From the NCBI RefSeq assembly GCF_900110495.1, contig NZ_FODX01000005.1, positions 124,001 to 188,000 of the forward strand: a stretch of DNA of 64,000 bases, given 5' to 3'. Below are positions 18,439 to 29,114 of this stretch, piece after piece. Under the pieces are notes generated by a model. It was given only the letters and a program-made list of their open reading frames with translations, did no database searches and was not told the origin of the DNA. Every line of letters begins with the position of its first letter. The first letter of the stretch is position 1. The position numbers and the translations under genes were made by a program. The DNA is from Nitrosovibrio sp. Nv6. GTDB lineage: Bacteria > Pseudomonadota > Gammaproteobacteria > Burkholderiales > Nitrosomonadaceae.

Positions 18439-21137
18439 CCATCCAACCTCACGCCGAACGGCAGCGACTGGAAAACCAGCGGCAAGGAAAAGAAGACTGG
18501 CGCTTGTGGGGGCCGTATTTGTCAGAGCGCGCCTGGGGCACGGTTCGGGAGGACTACAGCCGGGACGGCAACGCATGGGAATACTTTGACCACGATCAAT
18601 CCCGCTCCCGCGCCTATCGCTGGAATGAGGACGGCCTGGGCGGCATCTCGGACAAGGAGCAGCGCCTCTGTTTCGGGCTGGCGCTATGGAACGGCAAGGA
18701 TTCCATTCTAAAAGAGCGTGCTTTCGGCCTCACCGGGAACCAGGGCAATCGCGGCGAAGATGTGAAAGAATGCTATTTCTATCTTGATGCCACCCCTTCG
18801 CATGCGTGGCTTCATTACCTCTATAAGTATCCCCAGTCCGCATTTCCTTATACACGGCTGATAGAAGAAAACGCGCGTCGTTCTCGCCAGGATCCACCGT
18901 TTGGTCTGATCGATAGCGGCGCTTTCGCCAAGGGGCACTACTGGGATGTGGAGGTTCTTTATGCCAAGGCGTCGCCCGAGGAATTGCATATCCGCATCCT
19001 CGCCAGCAACCGGAGCCCCGATGAGGCCACATTGTGGCTACTCCCACAACTCTGGTTTCGAAATACATGGTCATGGTCTGAAGAAAACACCGAAAAGCCA
19101 TGCCTTTATGACATACCCTCGACAAGCGGCGCCGCGTGGGAGGTTGCGGCCGAGCACCCCACGCTGGGAACCTATCATCTCTACGGGCAGCAGCAGGCGG
19201 ATCTCCTCTATACCGAGAATGAGAGCAACGGTTCGCAGTTGTGGAACATACCCAACAGCAGGCCTTATGTCAAAGATGCATTTCATCGCTACCTGGTGGA
19301 TGGAGAACTTGCGGCGGTAAATCCGGCCCGGGAGGGAACCAAATTCGGCGCCGCTCACAAACTTACGATTGGACCAGGACAGACCGGTGCAATCGATCTG
19401 GTATTGTCGGACACACCCCGATCCCGGCCATTCAGCTGTCAGGATCAGATTCTTGTCCAACGCCGCGCGGAAGCCGATGCTTTTTTCCAGGCGCTGCGGC
19501 CGGAAGCCACCGTCCAGGATCACCGCATCCTGAGGCAGGCATTGGCGGGCATGATATGGAACAAACAGTTCTTTCATTATGATGTATCCGCCTGGTTGAC
19601 AGGGGACGGGATGACGCCGCCCGCGTCGAGGATGCGGGGCCGCAACCACAATTGGCGTCATTTCAAGGCAAGCCATGTAATCTCGATGCCGGATGCCTGG
19701 GAATTTCCCTGGTTTGCCGCCTGGGACCTGGCTTTCCATTGTGCGGCGATTGCGCTCATTGACGTGGATTTCGCAAAGGACCAAATCGAACTGCTCCTGA
19801 ACGAAAAATATCTGCACCCCAACGGTCAGATACCTGCGTATGAGTGGGCATTCGATGACGTAAACCCACCGGTGCAGGCTATGGGCGCTCTCAAGGTGTT
19901 TCGCGCGGAGCGCGTGCAACGCGGCAAAGGCGACATCGCTTTTCTGAAACGCGTGCTGCACAAGCTTCTGTTGAATCACACCTGGTGGATTAATCTGCAT
20001 GATGCCGACGGCATGAATGTTTTCGAAGGCGGTTTTCTCGGACTGGACAATATCTCTGTATATGATCGCTCCCAGTCTCTGCCTCCGGGTTATTCGCTGA
20101 AGCAGGCTGATGCTACCGGATGGATGGCGATGTTTTCCCTGGAACTTACGGTGATGGCCCTAGAAATCGCTATTGAAGACCCTGCTTATGAAAGCATTGC
20201 CATCCAGTGCTACAGCCAGTTCCTCGCGATTGGCAACGCGATTGCCGGCCACGCCGGTGCGTGCGTGCCGCTTTGGGACAACGTGGATGGCTTTTTCAAG
20301 GATCTCATGGTCAATCCGGACGGCAGCGTAAATCGTATTGATGTCTTTTCCTGGGTTGGCATCATTCCACTGTTTGCGTGCGAGGTAGTGGACGCAAGAT
20401 TGCTCGCAAACCGCACACGTTTCAGGACGCTACTCTGGGAACATAAAGGTGGCATGTTCGATGGAAGCGCCATATGCGCCTGCCCGGTAGATACCAACGA
20501 GCGCGGCGAGCATTTGTTGTCGCTGGTAACCGCCTCCATGCTCGTGAAAATGCTGCCGCGTATTTTCAACGAAGAAGAATTCTTTTCGCCATACGGCGTG
20601 CGCAGCGTCTCCAAGCGCCATGCTACGGAGCGAAGTGTCGAACATATCCCTGGCATGGGCAAGGCCGTCATCCGTTACGTGCCGGGAGAATCCGACACGG
20701 GTCTGTTCGGCGGCAATTCAAACTGGCGCGGACCGGTATGGATGCCAACCAACTACCTGTTGATTCAGGCCATCGAAAAAATGCATCGCTACCTGGGCGA
20801 TGCGTTTACTTTCCCGGCGCCCTGCCTGAACGGATACGAGATTAATCTCAAATATGCCGCCAACATGCTTGCCGACCGGCTTGCGGATATTTTCCGCCGT
20901 GACGAATCCGACCTGATTCCGGCATTTCCTATAGACAGCCCGCACCAGAACGACCCGTACTGGCGCGACCTGCTGCTTTTTCATGAATATTTTCACGGCG
21001 AAACGGGCCAGGGCCTGGGCGCATCCCATCAAACCGGCTGGAGCGGGCTGGTGGCAAACCTGGTGATACGGCGGTATCAATCTGATATCCCGGAATTCTG
21101 GAGGCAACAGACGAAAATCGAGCCATCGGAATCATAA
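18435..21137 (+). CDS. Large GH63/MGH1-like glycoside hydrolase
   Basis: 900 residues from the ATG overlapping the previous stop (ATGA, 18435-18438); GAGGAG lies 8-9 nt upstream. The C-terminal half has the (alpha/alpha)6 toroid of clan GH-G enzymes (GH63 glucosidases and mannosylglycerate hydrolases): RNHNWRHFKASHVISMPDAW, then EFPWFAAWDLAFHCAAIALI near 440, YEWAFDDVNPPV, and GNSNWRGPVWMPTNYLLIQA near 755. The N-terminal 350 residues are beta-rich. The start at 18339 that keeps the frame open lies inside the debranching gene and is rejected. The substrate is unknown; alpha-glucans or a compatible-solute glucoside are plausible given its partner gene. Confidence 0.82.
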   Translation: MTIQPHAERQRLENQRQGKEDWRLWGPYLSERAWGTVREDYSRDGNAWEYFDHDQSRSRAYRWNEDGLGGISDKEQRLCFGLALWNGKDSILKERAFGLTGNQGNRGEDVKECYFYLDATPSHAWLHYLYKYPQSAFPYTRLIEENARRSRQDPPFGLIDSGAFAKGHYWDVEVLYAKASPEELHIRILASNRSPDEATLWLLPQLWFRNTWSWSEENTEKPCLYDIPSTSGAAWEVAAEHPTLGTYHLYGQQQADLLYTENESNGSQLWNIPNSRPYVKDAFHRYLVDGELAAVNPAREGTKFGAAHKLTIGPGQTGAIDLVLSDTPRSRPFSCQDQILVQRRAEADAFFQALRPEATVQDHRILRQALAGMIWNKQFFHYDVSAWLTGDGMTPPASRMRGRNHNWRHFKASHVISMPDAWEFPWFAAWDLAFHCAAIALIDVDFAKDQIELLLNEKYLHPNGQIPAYEWAFDDVNPPVQAMGALKVFRAERVQRGKGDIAFLKRVLHKLLLNHTWWINLHDADGMNVFEGGFLGLDNISVYDRSQSLPPGYSLKQADATGWMAMFSLELTVMALEIAIEDPAYESIAIQCYSQFLAIGNAIAGHAGACVPLWDNVDGFFKDLMVNPDGSVNRIDVFSWVGIIPLFACEVVDARLLANRTRFRTLLWEHKGGMFDGSAICACPVDTNERGEHLLSLVTASMLVKMLPRIFNEEEFFSPYGVRSVSKRHATERSVEHIPGMGKAVIRYVPGESDTGLFGGNSNWRGPVWMPTNYLLIQAIEKMHRYLGDAFTFPAPCLNGYEINLKYAANMLADRLADIFRRDESDLIPAFPIDSPHQNDPYWRDLLLFHEYFHGETGQGLGASHQTGWSGLVANLVIRRYQSDIPEFWRQQTKIEPSES

Positions 21138-21680
21138 TACAGGCACGAATCATTTCGGCAACCCAGCCGTGCTAGGGCCCAACCGCAGCTATGGAATTAA
21201 GCGCCACTCCCGATACCCTTCATCCTTTAGGAATATAGCTGAGCCCAAACTTTTGCCATCTCGGCCTCGTTGAGTATTTAGCCTTTCCAATAAGTAGAAG
21301 TTGTTTGTCGCGCGTGACAATGAATATATGCAATGCAATAAGGAAAGTTGACTACTTTGCCCTTGATCCTGTCGAAACGGCGAACGGTTATTCAAGCCAA
21401 GCTGCTTCAAATCTCCATTTATATGAAATCCAGCATACTCTCCAATACATCTAATGCATTGGGTACGGTCTTAGCCTCATCGCCGTATACACGCCTAGCG
21501 TAACCATAAATTTGCCTGATTGATGAGCGCCACTTGTAGCACAGGCCGTCAAGATAAAGAATCTCATATTCCGCTGCGGCCTTCTCCCATGATAATCTGC
21601 CCGGTCAATATACCTCTGATAAGTCCGATATACCAACCGCAAACTGACTGATTTACGACTCCTTGCCAACTTTTTTAGCC
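21138..21680. other. Gene-free stretch between the glycosidase gene and mutS
   Basis: About 540 bp and clearly more AT-rich than its neighbours. It holds no complete gene. A degraded coding fragment on the minus strand is listed separately. No terminator or clear promoter for mutS was recognised; mutS lacks a good ribosome binding site. Confidence 0.5.
21419..21604 (-). pseudogene. Possible gene remnant (61 open codons without a start)
   Basis: On the minus strand the frame between a TGA (21605-21607) and a TAA (21419-21421) encodes a protein-like stretch including WEKAAAEYEILYLDGLCYKW and RVYGDEAKTVPNALDVLESM, with good amphipathic spacing but no usable start codon. Just upstream, another frame carries SLRLVYRTYQRYIDRADYHG, as if a frameshift separates two parts of one old gene. 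AT content differs from the flanks. Identity not recognised; it may also be chance. Confidence 0.3.
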
Positions 21681-24320
21681 ATGCAGATAGAAGACATCAA
21701 GGCCTTAGAAAAGCACACCCCTATGATGCAGCAATATCTCCGCATCAAGGCGCAGCATCCCGATATGCTTATGTTCTATCGAATGGGGGATTTCTATGAA
21801 CTGTTCTTTGACGATGCGGAAAAAGCGGCCAAGCTGCTCGATATTACCCTGACGCGGCGCGGGTCATCGGCGGGCGAGCCGATCAAGATGGCGGGGGTGC
21901 CTTATCATTCGGCCGAACAGTATCTGGCAAAACTTGTCAGGCTCGGCGAATCGGTAGCGATCTGTGAACAGACCGGTGATCCCGCTACCGCAAAAGGCCC
22001 TGTAGAGCGCCAGGTCATGCGTATTGTCACGCCAGGAACGCTGACCGATGCGGCGTTGCTGGAGGAAAAACGCGAGAGTGTTTTGCTTGCCTTGTTCGTG
22101 CATGAATCGACGCTGGGACTGGCCTGGCTCAACCTTGCCGCAGGGCAGTTCAGCGTGATGGAGACCTCGGTCGCTAATCTGGGAGCTGAACTTGAACGTC
22201 TGAAACCCGCGGAAATTCTTTTGCCTGATTCACCGGATACACCCGCCCCCCTCAAAATTGTCGGTGAATCCAAAAAAATATCCATCAAGCATCTACCCTT
22301 GTGGCAGTTCGACGCGGAAGCCGCTGTCTGTAATCTCTCCCGGCAATTTGGAACTCATGATCTTTCCGGTTTTGGCTGCGACGGTCTGCATCCATCGCTA
22401 GGCGCGGCAAGTGCACTGCTGGATTACGCCCGCCTCACGCAGGGCACGGGTATCGCTCACATCAAGGCGCTGCGGGTGGAGCGAGAGGGCAGCTATCTGC
22501 GAATGGATGCCGCCACACGCCGTAACCTGGAAATTTCTGAAACTATATTGGGTGATGCATCACCGACGCTGCTATCTTTGCTCGATACTTGCTCAACCAA
22601 CATGGGCAGCCGGTTGCTGCGACAATGGCTGCATCATCCGCTTCGCAATCGCGCACTGGTTCAGGACCGGCTTGATCGCGTGTCTTTCCTTATCGGAGAA
22701 GCCGGATCAGGACCGTACCTTTCGGTGCGCGATTGCCTCAGGCACGTAGCCGACATCGAGCGCATTACCGCTCGTATCGCGCTGAAATCGGCACGTCCAC
22801 GGGACTTATCCGGATTGCGCGACAGCCTGAAACGATTGCCGCAGGCTATTGCCGCCATCACTGCCATTACTACCGTTATGGCACCAAGAAGGCTTTCAAG
22901 CGTGTCTATTGCCGCGCTGGCGCAATCGATGACACCTGATGCAGGCCTTGTCACGCTTCTGGAGAATTCGCTGCGGGAAGAGCCGGAGGTTGTGCTTCGT
23001 ACGGGGGGCGTAATCGCCGATGGCTATGACAACGAACTGGATGAACTGCGCGCTATACAGAACAATTGTGGCGAGTTTCTGCTGCAACTCGAAACAAGGG
23101 AAAAAGTCCGCACTGGTATCGCGAACCTCAAAGTGGAATATAACCGGTTGCACGGCTTTTATATTGAAGTGACCCATGCCCATAGCGAGAGGATCCCCGA
23201 TGATTATCGGAGAAGGCAGACGCTGAAGAATGCCGAACGCTATATCACACCCGAACTCAAGGCTTTCGAGGAGAAGGCGCTCTCTGCTCAGGACCGCGCG
23301 CTGGATCGGGAGAAGTTTTTATATAGCCATCTGCTGGACTTGCTTTCGCAGCATATAGGTCATTTACAACAGGTTGCACAGGGTGTCGCCGAACTGGATG
23401 TGTTAGCGGCTTTCGCTGAACGCGCGCTCGCACTCGATTACACCTTGCCCATCTTTACCGAGGAGGCCATTATTGACATTGAGGCGGGCCGCCATCCGGT
23501 CGTGGAAAAACAGGTGGAGAACTTCATCGCGAATGATGTGCGGCTCGGCGCCTGCGGCAATGTCAGACGCCAGATGCTTGTCATTACCGGTCCCAATATG
23601 GGCGGCAAATCCACTTATATGCGTCAAATCGCGCTGATTGCGTTGCTCGCCCATTGCGGCAGTTTCGTTCCCGCAAAAAGCGCGCGTTTTGGGCCGCTCG
23701 ATCAGATTTTTACCCGTATTGGCGCATCCGACGATCTCGCTGGGGGACGCTCGACTTTCATGATGGAAATGACCGAGGCTGCCAACATCCTGCACAATGC
23801 CACCTCACAAAGCCTGGTATTGATGGATGAAGTAGGACGAGGCACTTCCACGTTCGACGGCTTGGCGCTGGCCTTCGCCATTACCCGGTATCTGTTGGAG
23901 AAGAATTGCAGCTATACGTTATTCGCGACTCATTATTTCGAGTTGACAAGACTTGCCGAGGAATTCGCGCAAGCGGCGAATGTGCATCTGCGGGCAGTGG
24001 AACACAAGCATCATATTGTATTCCTGCACGCCGTCAATGAAGGGCCTGCAAGTCAGAGCTATGGCCTTCAGGTGGCGGCGCTTGCTGGTGTCCCGGAGTC
24101 CGTCATCAGAACAGCAAAAAAATATCTCGTGAAACTCGAGCAGGAAACGGTAAGAACGCAACCACAACGGGATCTGTTTTCGGACGAACTCCCTGCCGGG
24201 AAATCTCCCGAAGAACATCCTGTCCTCGCGTTGCTGCATACAATCTCGCCAGATGAATTAAGCCCCAGGCAAGCACTGGAAAAACTGTACGCTCTGAAAA
24301 ATGCGACGGAGAAAGAATAG
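21681..24320 (+). CDS. mutS: DNA mismatch repair protein MutS
   Basis: Recognises base mismatches and small loops, then recruits MutL. 879 residues: mismatch-reading [11 protein letters not shown] near 32-42 (Phe38-x-Glu40), connector and lever domains, clamp near 430-560, Walker [17 protein letters not shown] near 636, Walker [21 protein letters not shown] and a helix-turn-helix tail with [16 protein letters not shown]. The ATG at 21681 is preferred over an upstream TTG (21663) because the product then opens [20 protein letters not shown] like the family. No Shine-Dalgarno sequence is evident. Confidence 0.96.
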   Translation: MQIEDIKALEKHTPMMQQYLRIKAQHPDMLMFYRMGDFYELFFDDAEKAAKLLDITLTRRGSSAGEPIKMAGVPYHSAEQYLAKLVRLGESVAICEQTGDPATAKGPVERQVMRIVTPGTLTDAALLEEKRESVLLALFVHESTLGLAWLNLAAGQFSVMETSVANLGAELERLKPAEILLPDSPDTPAPLKIVGESKKISIKHLPLWQFDAEAAVCNLSRQFGTHDLSGFGCDGLHPSLGAASALLDYARLTQGTGIAHIKALRVEREGSYLRMDAATRRNLEISETILGDASPTLLSLLDTCSTNMGSRLLRQWLHHPLRNRALVQDRLDRVSFLIGEAGSGPYLSVRDCLRHVADIERITARIALKSARPRDLSGLRDSLKRLPQAIAAITAITTVMAPRRLSSVSIAALAQSMTPDAGLVTLLENSLREEPEVVLRTGGVIADGYDNELDELRAIQNNCGEFLLQLETREKVRTGIANLKVEYNRLHGFYIEVTHAHSERIPDDYRRRQTLKNAERYITPELKAFEEKALSAQDRALDREKFLYSHLLDLLSQHIGHLQQVAQGVAELDVLAAFAERALALDYTLPIFTEEAIIDIEAGRHPVVEKQVENFIANDVRLGACGNVRRQMLVITGPNMGGKSTYMRQIALIALLAHCGSFVPAKSARFGPLDQIFTRIGASDDLAGGRSTFMMEMTEAANILHNATSQSLVLMDEVGRGTSTFDGLALAFAITRYLLEKNCSYTLFATHYFELTRLAEEFAQAANVHLRAVEHKHHIVFLHAVNEGPASQSYGLQVAALAGVPESVIRTAKKYLVKLEQETVRTQPQRDLFSDELPAGKSPEEHPVLALLHTISPDELSPRQALEKLYALKNATEKE

Positions 24321-24412
24321 TCGGGGAAGCGAATCATTCACGCATCCCTGGTTGGGCGCGAATCCGGCTTGAGAAGTAATTTATCTACAGGTTTCGCAGG
24401 CCTCAATCAATG

Positions 24413-24892
24413 TCAATGTTCATGCCCATGAGCGCCATGGACATGGCCGTGAGACAGCTCCTCTGCGGTGGCCGGACGTACATCGGTAACCGTACAATCG
24501 AAACGCAGTGTCACACCGGCCAATGGATGGTTGCCGTCCACTACCACCTTGTCTTCGGCAATATCGGTCACGGTATAGATCAGGGCATCATCGGAACCCT
24601 CCTCGCCTCCTTCAAACTGCATCCCGACCGTCACATCGTCAGGGAAAAGCGTGCGCGGCTCTACCCGCACCAACTGACTATCGTATTCGCCAAAGGTATT
24701 TTCCGGCTCCATCAAAACTGTGCAACTGTAGCCTACCTCCTGGCGATGCAACTGTTCTTCCACCATGGGAAAGATTCCATCGTAACCGCCGTGCAGGTAA
24801 CTGACCGGCACGTCGGGTTTTTCCATCACCTGACCGGTCAAGTCGGACAGCTCATAGTTGAGTGTTACCACTGTATCTTTTTCAATTCGCAT
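24413..24892 (-). CDS. slyD: SlyD-type FKBP peptidyl-prolyl isomerase with His-rich tail
   Basis: Folding helper that isomerises prolyl bonds; SlyD relatives also bind nickel. 159 residues: FKBP domain split by an insert-in-flap domain (MEPENTFGEYDSQLVRVEPR, LFPDDVTVGMQFEG), then DGNHPLAGVTLRFDCTVTDV and a tail SHGHVHGAHGHEH with six His in thirteen residues. The long frame opening at 25024 is rejected: the family begins at MRIEKDTVVTLNYEL, placed at 24892. Convergent with mutS. The tail suggests Ni or Zn binding, an inference from composition. Confidence 0.9.
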   Translation of the reverse strand: MRIEKDTVVTLNYELSDLTGQVMEKPDVPVSYLHGGYDGIFPMVEEQLHRQEVGYSCTVLMEPENTFGEYDSQLVRVEPRTLFPDDVTVGMQFEGGEEGSDDALIYTVTDIAEDKVVVDGNHPLAGVTLRFDCTVTDVRPATAEELSHGHVHGAHGHEH

Positions 24893-25109
24893 ATTATTCA
24901 GACTGTAAGTAAAATTGATGCAGTTTAAAGTAGAGTAGCAGGAAATCTCGCGCGATCCTCGGAATAACCCGCAACCCCGATAGCCCGCCGCCGATCTGCT
25001 GTAAATCCGGTTAACGGAGAGCATCCATTATTGCATTAGTAATGGTGCAATGGAATAAAGTTCCTCCTCCCGCAACCTTCGTCCATTCGGTCGACTCGAC
25101 GGATTGGCC

Positions 25110-25727
25110 TTATGCAGCGGTTCCATCAATTTTACAACCTGCTATCAATTCTCTGACTGGCCCAAAACTGCGCCGGTGCACCACAGAGACTCCATGAATC
25201 CGTAGCGCCGCGATGTGTTGCTCGGTGGAATAGCCTTTATGCTGGTCGAAGCCATAATTCGGAAAGCGCCGGTGCAACGCCACCATCGTCGCGTCACGCC
25301 CCGTCTTCGCCAGGATGGAAGCAGCAGAGATTTCCGGTACCAGACTATCGCCCCTGATGATGGTGGTCACGGGACAACTCAGACGAGGACCATGAATTCC
25401 GTCCACCAACACTCTCCCGGGGATGAATGACAGACTTTTTATCGCACGCTTCATTGCCAGTAAACTCGCTTGCAGAATATTCAGCCGGTCAATTTCCTTG
25501 ACCGATGCCGAACCGATAGCCCAGGCTATGGAATGTGCTTTAATGGCAAGGGTCAGGCTATCGCGCTTTTCTTCGCTTAGCGTTTTCGAATCTGCGAGAC
25601 CCTCGATTCGATATTCCGGGTTGAGCACCACACAGGCCGCGAATACAGGGCCAGCCAAGGGCCCTCTGCCAGACTCGTCCACGCCGCACACCCAGTTGAA
25701 TTCATTCGCCGACACTCGCCGCTCCAT
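25110..25727 (-). CDS. rnhB: Ribonuclease HII
   Basis: Cuts RNA-DNA hybrids and starts removal of single ribonucleotides from DNA. 205 residues with the catalytic motif GVDESGRGPLAGPV (Asp17, Glu18), a later Asp in VLVDGIHGP, and GDSLVPEISAASILAKTGRD with the active-site Asp/Glu, then PNYGFDQHKGYST. Last gene of the envelope and translation block, 36 bp after fabZ. In many relatives lpxA and lpxB lie between fabZ and rnhB; here they do not. Confidence 0.95.
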   Translation of the reverse strand: MERRVSANEFNWVCGVDESGRGPLAGPVFAACVVLNPEYRIEGLADSKTLSEEKRDSLTLAIKAHSIAWAIGSASVKEIDRLNILQASLLAMKRAIKSLSFIPGRVLVDGIHGPRLSCPVTTIIRGDSLVPEISAASILAKTGRDATMVALHRRFPNYGFDQHKGYSTEQHIAALRIHGVSVVHRRSFGPVRELIAGCKIDGTAA

Positions 25728-25763
25728 TTTTTCAATTCCGGTAGTCGAAATATTATCGCGAGA

Positions 25764-26201
25764 CTATTCTTTGCGCCGAATCGTGCACATCAACTCGGCC
25801 TCGGTGACAACACGGCCGTCCACCTCTGCCTGGACGGAATATTTCCAGATTCCGATTCGCTCCCGCAGGATTGTTGCCTTGAGTATCAGTTGATCACCCG
25901 GCAGCACTGGCTTCTTGAAGCGGGCACGATCGATACCGACGAAATAGTAAACTGAATTCTCATCGGTTTCGAGATTCGCGGTCTTGAGCGTCAGAAGAGC
26001 AGCCGCTTGTGCCAGCGCTTCGATAATCAGAACGCCAGGCATAACGGGATGATGAGGAAAATGACCGGAAAAGAAGGGCTCGTTGATCGTCACGTTCTTG
26101 AGTGCCGATATAGTCTTGCCTGGTTCACAGCTTAGAACCCGATCAACCAGTAAAAAAGGGTAGCGATGAGGAAGGTATTTTAAAATTTCATTAATATCCA
26201 T
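25764..26201 (-). CDS. fabZ: 3-hydroxyacyl-ACP dehydratase FabZ
   Basis: Dehydrates 3-hydroxyacyl-ACP in fatty acid elongation (type II system, cytoplasm). 145 residues, hot-dog fold: [13 protein letters not shown] (11-23), the [11 protein letters not shown] loop with catalytic His47, and the central helix with Glu61 (LIIEALAQ). It is followed by rnhB, and preceded by skp after 85 bp with no lpxD in between. FabZ competes with lipid A synthesis for the same 3-hydroxyacyl-ACP, which explains the usual grouping with lpx genes. Confidence 0.95.
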   Translation of the reverse strand: MDINEILKYLPHRYPFLLVDRVLSCEPGKTISALKNVTINEPFFSGHFPHHPVMPGVLIIEALAQAAALLTLKTANLETDENSVYYFVGIDRARFKKPVLPGDQLILKATILRERIGIWKYSVQAEVDGRVVTEAELMCTIRRKE

Positions 26202-26286
26202 GCGCAGTCTTTCCGGTTTCTTGATAACGATTGATTTGGATGGCTTGCTGCTCCATATATTACCGACCAGCCGCTGCCTGGGCAGG

Positions 26287-26823
26287 CTACTTGTCAGCCA
26301 GCGCCTTGATTACCTTTTCGGTAATGTCGATGCGGGGACTGCGGTAAACGAGATCGCGCAAAGGCAAAATCAGGTCGTACTTCTCTGCCTCCGCGATTAC
26401 CTGAATGGCTTTGCTGGCAGTCAACTGAAGGGTGGCGACTTCATCATTCTGTCGCAGGCTCAGGTCTTCGCGCATCTGCCGTTGAGCACGCTGATACTCC
26501 CGGTTGAGGGAGGCAAGGTCGCGCTCCTTGTTGCGCCGATCCGCTTCCGACATGGTCTTCCCCTCTTTTTCCAGAAGATCCTGAAGCTCCTTCGCCTGCA
26601 AGGCCATCCTCTTGATTTCCTGATCGCGCGGCAAGAATTCCTTTTCTATTTTTTTCAGGGCCCGAACCGCAGGTGCTGATTCAGCCAGAATTCTCTCGGT
26701 GTCGACAACTCCGATTTTAATATCATCATCCGCAAGTGCAGATCCCCAGGCGAGGATTACGCAGACTGCCGTGACGATTCGCCATAGCACGTTGTGTTTC
26801 AATTCTATCTCCGGGTTGCTCAT
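26287..26823 (-). CDS. skp: OmpH/Skp-family periplasmic chaperone
   Basis: Trimeric chaperone that holds unfolded outer-membrane proteins on their way to BamA. 178 residues: signal peptide ending near WGSALA, a short beta strand [15 protein letters not shown], and a long charged coiled-coil region (about 65-135, [39 protein letters not shown]) forming the tentacles. Its ATG is 5 bp after the bamA stop, the near-universal bamA-skp pairing. Confidence 0.92.
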   Translation of the reverse strand: MSNPEIELKHNVLWRIVTAVCVILAWGSALADDDIKIGVVDTERILAESAPAVRALKKIEKEFLPRDQEIKRMALQAKELQDLLEKEGKTMSEADRRNKERDLASLNREYQRAQRQMREDLSLRQNDEVATLQLTASKAIQVIAEAEKYDLILPLRDLVYRSPRIDITEKVIKALADK

Positions 26824-26828
26824 TTAAC

Positions 26829-29111
26829 TTAGAACTGCTGTCCAAATTGAAACTGAAATCGTTGTATATTATCACCAGGCTGGCTATTTATAGGCTGTGC
26901 GACACTGACTTTGAGAGGTCCCATGGGTGAAATCCACATAACAGCGATACCTGCGGAGTAGCGCAAACCTTCCTGTTGGGGTCTCGCACCGTCAGGACCA
27001 TAAACGGTGCCAGCATCCATGAATGTACTCAGGCGTACTGTTCGATCGGTCCTCATACCGGGCATGGGAAACAGAATTTCCACGTTTCCCACTACACGTG
27101 TATTGCCCCCCAATGCTCTGTTGTTTTCATCACGAGGACCTAACGAACTGACACGATAGCCGCGAACCGTGGTATTGCCGCCAGCAAAAAAATTCTTGAA
27201 GAAGGGAAGGTCCTTTCCAGCGTAACCGTCCCCGTATCCCACGTCTCCATGCAGCAGCAGCGTAAAAATGTCAGTGACAGGATAATACCATTTGAGGTCA
27301 TAGTTCACTTTGTAATAAGTGAGATCACCCCCCGGCAGGCCAACCTCGGCAAATACGCGCTGCGTGGTACCTGAGGTCGTCCAGATCGCACTATCGCGGC
27401 CATCGCGCCGCCAGCTGACGGTTGCCGGAATGTTGATTGTGGTCTCGCCGAATTTTCGCACGAAATCGATATTACGCTGCGGGCTGTTTGGCCCCAGTTC
27501 GATTTTCGTATTTTCCGCCCCCAGGCCAAGCAAGATACTGTCATTTTCGTTAAGCGGAATACCCATGCGTAAACCAGCACCTGTGGTATCCGTATTGAAG
27601 TTCATCACTGACAACAGCCTGCTCGTGTTTAGGACGCGCTTGTAAATATCGAATCCGGCTGTTACGCCATCCTTGGTGAAATAAGGGTCGGTATAAGACA
27701 ATGAATAGGTCTTGTTGGCACGACCGGTATTGATCATGAGATTAACCAGTTTGCCGGTACCGAATATGTTGTCCTGAGCGACGGAACCGCTCAGTATCAA
27801 CCCTTCCATATTGGAATAGCCTGCTCCGAACATCACTGCGCCAGTAGGCTTTTCCTTGACCTCCACATTCATGTCAACCTGATCGGTGGTGCCAGGAACC
27901 GCCGGTGTTTCAACGTTGACAGCATTAAAATAATTCAGTCTGTCCACCCTCGTCTTGGAGCGGTTGATTTTGCTGGTTGAATACCAGCCTCCTTCGAATT
28001 GCCGCAATTCCCTGCGTATCACTTCATCGCGGGTGCGGCTATTGCCCGTTATGTTGATACGCCTTACGTAGACCCGGCGTCCAGGATCTATAAAAAAGGT
28101 AAACGATACCTGTTGTTTCTCCTTGTCCAGTTGCGGCGAGGCATTGACATTGGCAAACGCATAGCCATCGTCACCCAGCCGGTCGGAAATGAGCTTGACG
28201 GACTCGGTCAGCCGCTCGCGCGAAAACACATCGCCGGATGCAAGCTTTATGAGTTGGCGCAACTCCTCTTCCGGCACCAGCAGTTCGCCGGCAAGTTTTA
28301 TCTCGGAAACCTTGTATTGTGGGCCCTCGGTGATATTTACCGTGATATAAATATCCTGCATGTCCGGGGTGATGGATACCTGAGTGGATTCAATACTGAA
28401 TTCAAGGTAGCCGCGATTTAGATAATACGATCGCAGCGACTCAAGATCGCCGGAAAGCTTCTGCTTTGAATACTGATCTTCCTTGGTAAACCAGGTAAGC
28501 AGGCCAGGCGTCCTCAATACGAATGCGCTCAGCAGGTCCTTTTCCTTGAAAGCCTTGTTTCCGACAATGTTGATCTTGCGAATCTTGGCGGTCTTGCCTT
28601 CATCCACGTTAAAATTGATTCCCACGCGATTACGATCGAGCGGTGTCGTAGTGGTGGTAATCTTTACCCCGTATTTACCACGGCTGATATACTGTTGCTT
28701 CAGTTCCTGTTCGGCTTTTTCCAGAGTTGAGCGATCGAAGATGCGCGATTCCGCCAGACCCGCCTGTTTCAGGCCTTCTTTCAGTTTGTCCTTCTCGAAT
28801 TCCTTGGCCCCGATAATGCTGATCTGTGCAATAGCGGGACGCTCTTCCACCACGACAACGAGAACGCCGCCCTCGGACTCCAGCCGTACATCCTTGAAAA
28901 AACCAGTGGCATAGAGCACCTTGATAGCAGCCGCGGCCTTCTCATCATCGAGCGTATCCCCCACCTTTACCGGCAAGTAACTGAATACCGTCCCCGCCTC
29001 GGTTCGTTGTATGCCTTCCACCCGTATGTCTTTGACCACGAATGGCTCGCGCGCCCACGAAACCGAAGCGCATAAAGCAGAAACAAGCGCGACGAGATAG
29101 CGGACTTTCAT
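26829..29111 (-). CDS. bamA: BamA, outer-membrane protein assembly factor
   Basis: Core of the BAM complex that inserts beta-barrel proteins into the outer membrane. 760 residues: signal peptide (cleavage after VSWA), five POTRA domains (first begins [20 protein letters not shown], residues about 22-420), then a 16-strand barrel. The VRGYRVSS motif, close to the VRGF signature of loop 6, is near 640, and the chain ends FQFQFGQQF with the terminal Phe required for insertion. Directly after rseP (3 bp) and before skp. Confidence 0.96.
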   Translation of the reverse strand: MKVRYLVALVSALCASVSWAREPFVVKDIRVEGIQRTEAGTVFSYLPVKVGDTLDDEKAAAAIKVLYATGFFKDVRLESEGGVLVVVVEERPAIAQISIIGAKEFEKDKLKEGLKQAGLAESRIFDRSTLEKAEQELKQQYISRGKYGVKITTTTTPLDRNRVGINFNVDEGKTAKIRKINIVGNKAFKEKDLLSAFVLRTPGLLTWFTKEDQYSKQKLSGDLESLRSYYLNRGYLEFSIESTQVSITPDMQDIYITVNITEGPQYKVSEIKLAGELLVPEEELRQLIKLASGDVFSRERLTESVKLISDRLGDDGYAFANVNASPQLDKEKQQVSFTFFIDPGRRVYVRRINITGNSRTRDEVIRRELRQFEGGWYSTSKINRSKTRVDRLNYFNAVNVETPAVPGTTDQVDMNVEVKEKPTGAVMFGAGYSNMEGLILSGSVAQDNIFGTGKLVNLMINTGRANKTYSLSYTDPYFTKDGVTAGFDIYKRVLNTSRLLSVMNFNTDTTGAGLRMGIPLNENDSILLGLGAENTKIELGPNSPQRNIDFVRKFGETTINIPATVSWRRDGRDSAIWTTSGTTQRVFAEVGLPGGDLTYYKVNYDLKWYYPVTDIFTLLLHGDVGYGDGYAGKDLPFFKNFFAGGNTTVRGYRVSSLGPRDENNRALGGNTRVVGNVEILFPMPGMRTDRTVRLSTFMDAGTVYGPDGARPQQEGLRYSAGIAVMWISPMGPLKVSVAQPINSQPGDNIQRFQFQFGQQF

Positions 29112-29114
29112 ACT

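Noticed and set aside
19071..20000. 309-codon minus-strand frame inside the GH63-like gene
   Set aside because: Shadow of the real coding strand; no binding site and no recognisable domain.
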